Assembly: GCA_002490665.1 (NCBI GenBank) | Contig: DKUL01000022.1 | Location: forward strand, 1-14,076 | DNA from: Lachnospiraceae bacterium UBA7205 | GTDB taxonomy: Bacteria > Bacillota > Clostridia > Lachnospirales > Lachnospiraceae | DNA length: 14,076 bases | Direction: 5' to 3' | Shown here: positions 13,918 to 14,076 of the stretch, in pieces | Layout: each line of letters begins with the position of its first letter | Numbering within the stretch: position 1 is the first letter of the stretch | Notes under the pieces: generated by a model | What the model saw: the letters and a program-made list of their open reading frames with translations, nothing else | Databases searched by the model: none | Told to the model about the DNA's origin: nothing | Position numbers and translations under genes: made by a program

Positions 13918-14076
13918 TTATTCAAGGGGTTCCAGTGCCCCTATGAACTTGTAATGGATAGTAAGTCGTTGAATTTTCTGCCCGTCAACTTCTATGGGTT
14001 CAGAAACAAGAATTTTTTCTATCAATTGGTTGATTATCTTAAAATTGAGTTTCGTTATTCCTGCATAACCGCTTAT
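13918..14076 (-). CDS. C-terminal end of a large serine-recombinase-type protein (cut by window edge)
   Basis: The last 52 residues of a protein running in from the right: ISGYAGITKLNFKIINQLIE, then KILVSEPIEVDGQKIQRL and IHYKFIGALEPLE. Recombinases of Firmicute transposons and integrative elements (DUF4368-like tails) commonly end with a short KI-V-E-P---DG----I-IYY-FIG pattern, which this matches. The catalytic N-terminus is outside the window, so activity cannot be judged. A 9-bp inverted repeat (TATCCATTA 13912-13920, TAATGGATA 13952-13960) spans the stop codon. The gene marks the edge of a mobile element lying to the right. Confidence 0.7.
   Translation of the reverse strand: MSGYAGITKLNFKIINQLIEKILVSEPIEVDGQKIQRLTIHYKFIGALEPLE

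Overview
The window looks like a chromosomal segment of an anaerobic gut Firmicute, most likely Lachnospiraceae (class Clostridia). This is judged from the gene families and Gram-positive style Shine-Dalgarno sites; no rRNA or other species marker is present. Almost every gene is on the minus strand, so transcription runs from high to low coordinates. I see no tRNA, rRNA, CRISPR array or complete insertion sequence.

Right end (about 13,390-14,076): AT-rich and mobile-element-like. The window edge cuts the last 52 codons of a recombinase gene. Directly behind its stop, in the same frame, is a second, diverged copy of such a recombinase tail, followed by a strong minus-strand terminator. A doubtful small plus-strand ORF lies between this and a diiron ferritin-like gene (12,786-13,328). 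Next come a possible 23-residue small protein and a two-gene toxin-antitoxin module (PIN-domain toxin and antitoxin).

Middle (6,175-11,954): a tightly packed run of five genes. The first is a fused TtcA-type/LarE-type sulfur-transfer protein. It is followed by the tRNA t6A dehydratase TcdA (ATGA overlap), an unrecognised 221-residue protein, a GH27 alpha-galactosidase (one-base overlap) and a DUF815 AAA ATPase. The spacing suggests one transcript carrying tRNA or cofactor sulfur chemistry together with sugar breakdown.

Left half (1-6,060): a Na+/phosphate cotransporter with a PhoU-like tail has its own good sigma-A-type promoter and a palindromic terminator. After it come a GH53 endo-galactanase without signal peptide, a DUF1624 membrane acyltransferase-like protein, a GmhB-like HAD phosphatase and a truncated gene for a CDP-glycerol glycerophosphotransferase-like protein. 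GH53 and GH27 point to use of plant galactan/galactoside oligomers inside the cell. The last genes point to envelope glycopolymers.

Most notable: the TtcA-LarE fusion with six to seven candidate cluster or sulfur cysteines; a short palindromic repeat found twice, once as part of the coding end of the DUF815 ATPase; the doubled recombinase tail; and the small ORF beside the toxin-antitoxin module. I found no convincing multi-gene defence or other wholly new system.
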